From assembly GCA_013995675.1 (NCBI GenBank), contig VWRR01000003.1, positions 186,001 to 250,000 of the forward strand: a DNA stretch of 64,000 nt, given 5' to 3'. Source of the stretch: Cyanidiococcus yangmingshanensis (taxonomy: Eukaryota > Rhodophyta > Bangiophyceae > Cyanidiales > Cyanidiaceae). A program made the position numbers and the translations under genes. Shown here piece after piece: positions 62,626 to 64,000 of the stretch (its first letter is position 1; every line of letters starts with the position of its first letter). The notes below the pieces were generated by a model, which searched no databases, was not told the DNA's origin, and worked only from the letters and a program-made list of their open reading frames with translations.

Positions 62626-64000
62626 TCAGGGTTTTGGTGTCTGCATCGAGGACAGTATACCGTCTCCGGAGATGAGACGTGGACCGACTGTGCGGTATCG
62701 TTCCAGAATGCGCTCCTGGGCGAAGCGCAGACACTCCAGCGGTACCGTTTCTGCAGTGGGCTCGGGTAGGGAAGCCTCAGCCGCCAGTCGCATCGCACGC
62801 GATTTTGCATCAGGTCCGACCACCAAGATAGACTGCACGTTCGTGCGTTCACATGCTCCCAGAAAATCCTGCACGACGAGCTCGAGCAGGTTCTCTGGGA
62901 CAGAAAATGCATCAGCGGCGAGGGCATAGAATGTAATCGCTTTTGGATCGGTCATGCGCACCAGTCGGACGCCAAGGTCCTGTCCCTTGTCTTCATTCGT
63001 GGACTTCTTCTTCTTCTTCGTGGCATCCGTCGAGGCTGATTTCACACTCGCAGAATCGATCGCTAGAAATAAAGTTCGCGGCCCGGGTACCAGATTCGGT
63101 GTTAGTGATGCTCGTCTTGGCGCGATCGCAATCGATTTGACATCCTTTGTGTTCGTTCCCTGGTATGGCCATCGAGGCACCGCTACTCGTTCACGCCACT
63201 GACGCCGCGTCACCTCCTGATTGGCGACATTTGACTGCCACTCTTCAAGGAGGAGGACGTCACGCCATCCGCGTGCTAGGCCTGTGCGCGTCCATAAGAA
63301 ATGTTGGCCTTCTGCACCCAGAACCGCATTGCCGGTCGGATACACATGTCCCCGGAGGACCAGGCCATAACGTTCCGGATCTATTCCTCGTCGACTCGAT
63401 AACATGACCGTTGCAGCGGCAGATGCGATTGCATAACGCATATGGTCCAGGTCCACACTGGAGCCGATGTACACACTGCTGCCATCCGTTGATAGGTAGG
63501 TTACGCTTGACAGGGATGCATCATGGTTTGCTCGCGACGCAGTCGTTTGCTCTTTCTGCGGATTCGAGGTTGTCAAAGGTGACGCACCGGACACGTCGAA
63601 AGAACCCCGATAGGCCGTCGCTACATAGGCGACGACATCCGGGTTGAACGCATCTACATGGAGCGCACCTGCAGGCAAGCGCTCCATCAGGTGAGTAAGC
63701 GCCAAAGCGACGACAGGGTCGTCGCATAACACCCGGCTCACCACGCAGGTATCAAGGTTGGAGCCGAAAGCGCCGTCCAAAACATAGAGCGCTGATTCGG
63801 AAGCTCCCCGCAGCCCAGCCGAGTTGCACAAATAGCTATTCACGAGCATCTGATGAGCTTGGCGAAGACTCCTGGGCGGCAGCAGTTGCATAGAACCCGC
63901 ACGCCGAGAAGCGTTATCGTGGGAGAGCAACGCAGCCGCAAACGCCGAACCATATCGCGTCTCGCAGTGCGAAACCAGTTCATTTGGACGAAGGTTTCGG
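62626..64000 (-). CDS. Unrecognised protein, 5' end beyond the window
   Basis: The frame is open to the right edge of the window, so the N-terminus lies outside it. At least 458 residues are visible. Notable segments are ALYVLDGAFGSNLDTCVVSR, DPVVALALTHLMERLPAGAL, HVDAFNPDVVAYVATA, GSSVDLDHMRYAIASAAATV, YGLVLRGHVYPTGNAVLGAE, a poly-Lys linker (ATKKKKKSTNEDK) and a C-terminal helical part. The first two segments faintly recall the N-terminal domain of ATP-dependent PEP carboxykinase ([20 protein letters not shown]), but the kinase P-loop is missing, so I assign no function. Confidence 0.6.
   Translation of the reverse strand, partial: RNLRPNELVSHCETRYGSAFAAALLSHDNASRRAGSMQLLPPRSLRQAHQMLVNSYLCNSAGLRGASESALYVLDGAFGSNLDTCVVSRVLCDDPVVALALTHLMERLPAGALHVDAFNPDVVAYVATAYRGSFDVSGASPLTTSNPQKEQTTASRANHDASLSSVTYLSTDGSSVYIGSSVDLDHMRYAIASAAATVMLSSRRGIDPERYGLVLRGHVYPTGNAVLGAEGQHFLWTRTGLARGWRDVLLLEEWQSNVANQEVTRRQWRERVAVPRWPYQGTNTKDVKSIAIAPRRASLTPNLVPGPRTLFLAIDSASVKSASTDATKKKKKSTNEDKGQDLGVRLVRMTDPKAITFYALAADAFSVPENLLELVVQDFLGACERTNVQSILVVGPDAKSRAMRLAAEASLPEPTAETVPLECLRFAQERILERYRTVGPRLISGDGILSSMQTPKP

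Noticed and set aside
62626-64000. Assignment as ATP-dependent PEP carboxykinase
   Set aside because: Only a weak resemblance in one N-terminal block; no P-loop or catalytic motifs.
1-64000. Transposons, retroelements, CRISPR arrays, rRNA or spliceosomal snRNA genes
   Set aside because: No reverse transcriptase, transposase, terminal repeats, array structure or conserved RNA core sequence was seen by reading both strands; a covariance search could still find RNAs.

Overview
The window is nuclear DNA of a eukaryote with compact, almost intronless genes. Its content includes a 26S proteasome ATPase, mitochondrial complex I NDUFV1, cap-binding CBP80, cytosolic eL38, COG8 and URM1. It also has plastid-type proteins: a chloroplast-type Omp85 barrel, a lumenal pentapeptide protein, a CbbY-type phosphatase and a nuclear trpB. 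GC is about 50-55 percent and intergenic gaps are a few hundred bases to about 2 kb. Together these features suggest a cyanidiophycean red alga close to Cyanidioschyzon or Cyanidiococcus. The organism is an inference; no rRNA, organelle gene or tRNA was found to fix it.

Layout. 0.4-6.3 kb: small uncertain gene (-), Omp85 (+), a 1-kb array of 123/124-bp tandem repeats, delta-9-type fatty acid desaturase (+). 7.5-20.5 kb: Lsh/DDM1 remodeller (-), UMP-CMP kinase (+), PrmC/HemK methylase (-), YL1/SWC2 (-), two unrecognised genes (+), two-pore K+ channel (-). 22-34 kb: trpB (+), a one-TM Ac45/Voa1-like protein (+), CBP80 (-), CbbY-type HAD phosphatase (+), RPT2 (+), NDUFV1 (+). 34-46 kb: TauE/SafE permease (-), bL33m (+), lumenal pentapeptide protein (-), DPH5 (+), unknown (-), NYN/Zc3h12a-type RNase (+), SET/LSMT-like protein (+). 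47-64 kb: URM1 (-), two unknowns (+), OTU protease (+), glycerol kinase (-), DUF21-CBS-CorC transporter (-), COG8 (-), eL38 (+), HslV (-), and an unknown gene running off the right edge (-). The genes are not a pathway cluster; this is ordinary mixed eukaryotic gene order. No virus-like element, transposon, CRISPR array or rRNA was recognised.

Most notable observation: many of the most conserved genes change reading frame, always in the same sense, by exactly one extra base. This occurs in trpB twice, CBP80 three times, RPT2, NDUFV1 and glycerol kinase. It is probable in UMP-CMP kinase, PrmC, TauE, HslV and several unknown genes. Protein similarity continues across each break. Insertion-type assembly errors are the simplest explanation, but the uniform sign makes a real +1 decoding phenomenon worth excluding. 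Such genes are given here as single loci, with the approximate break position.
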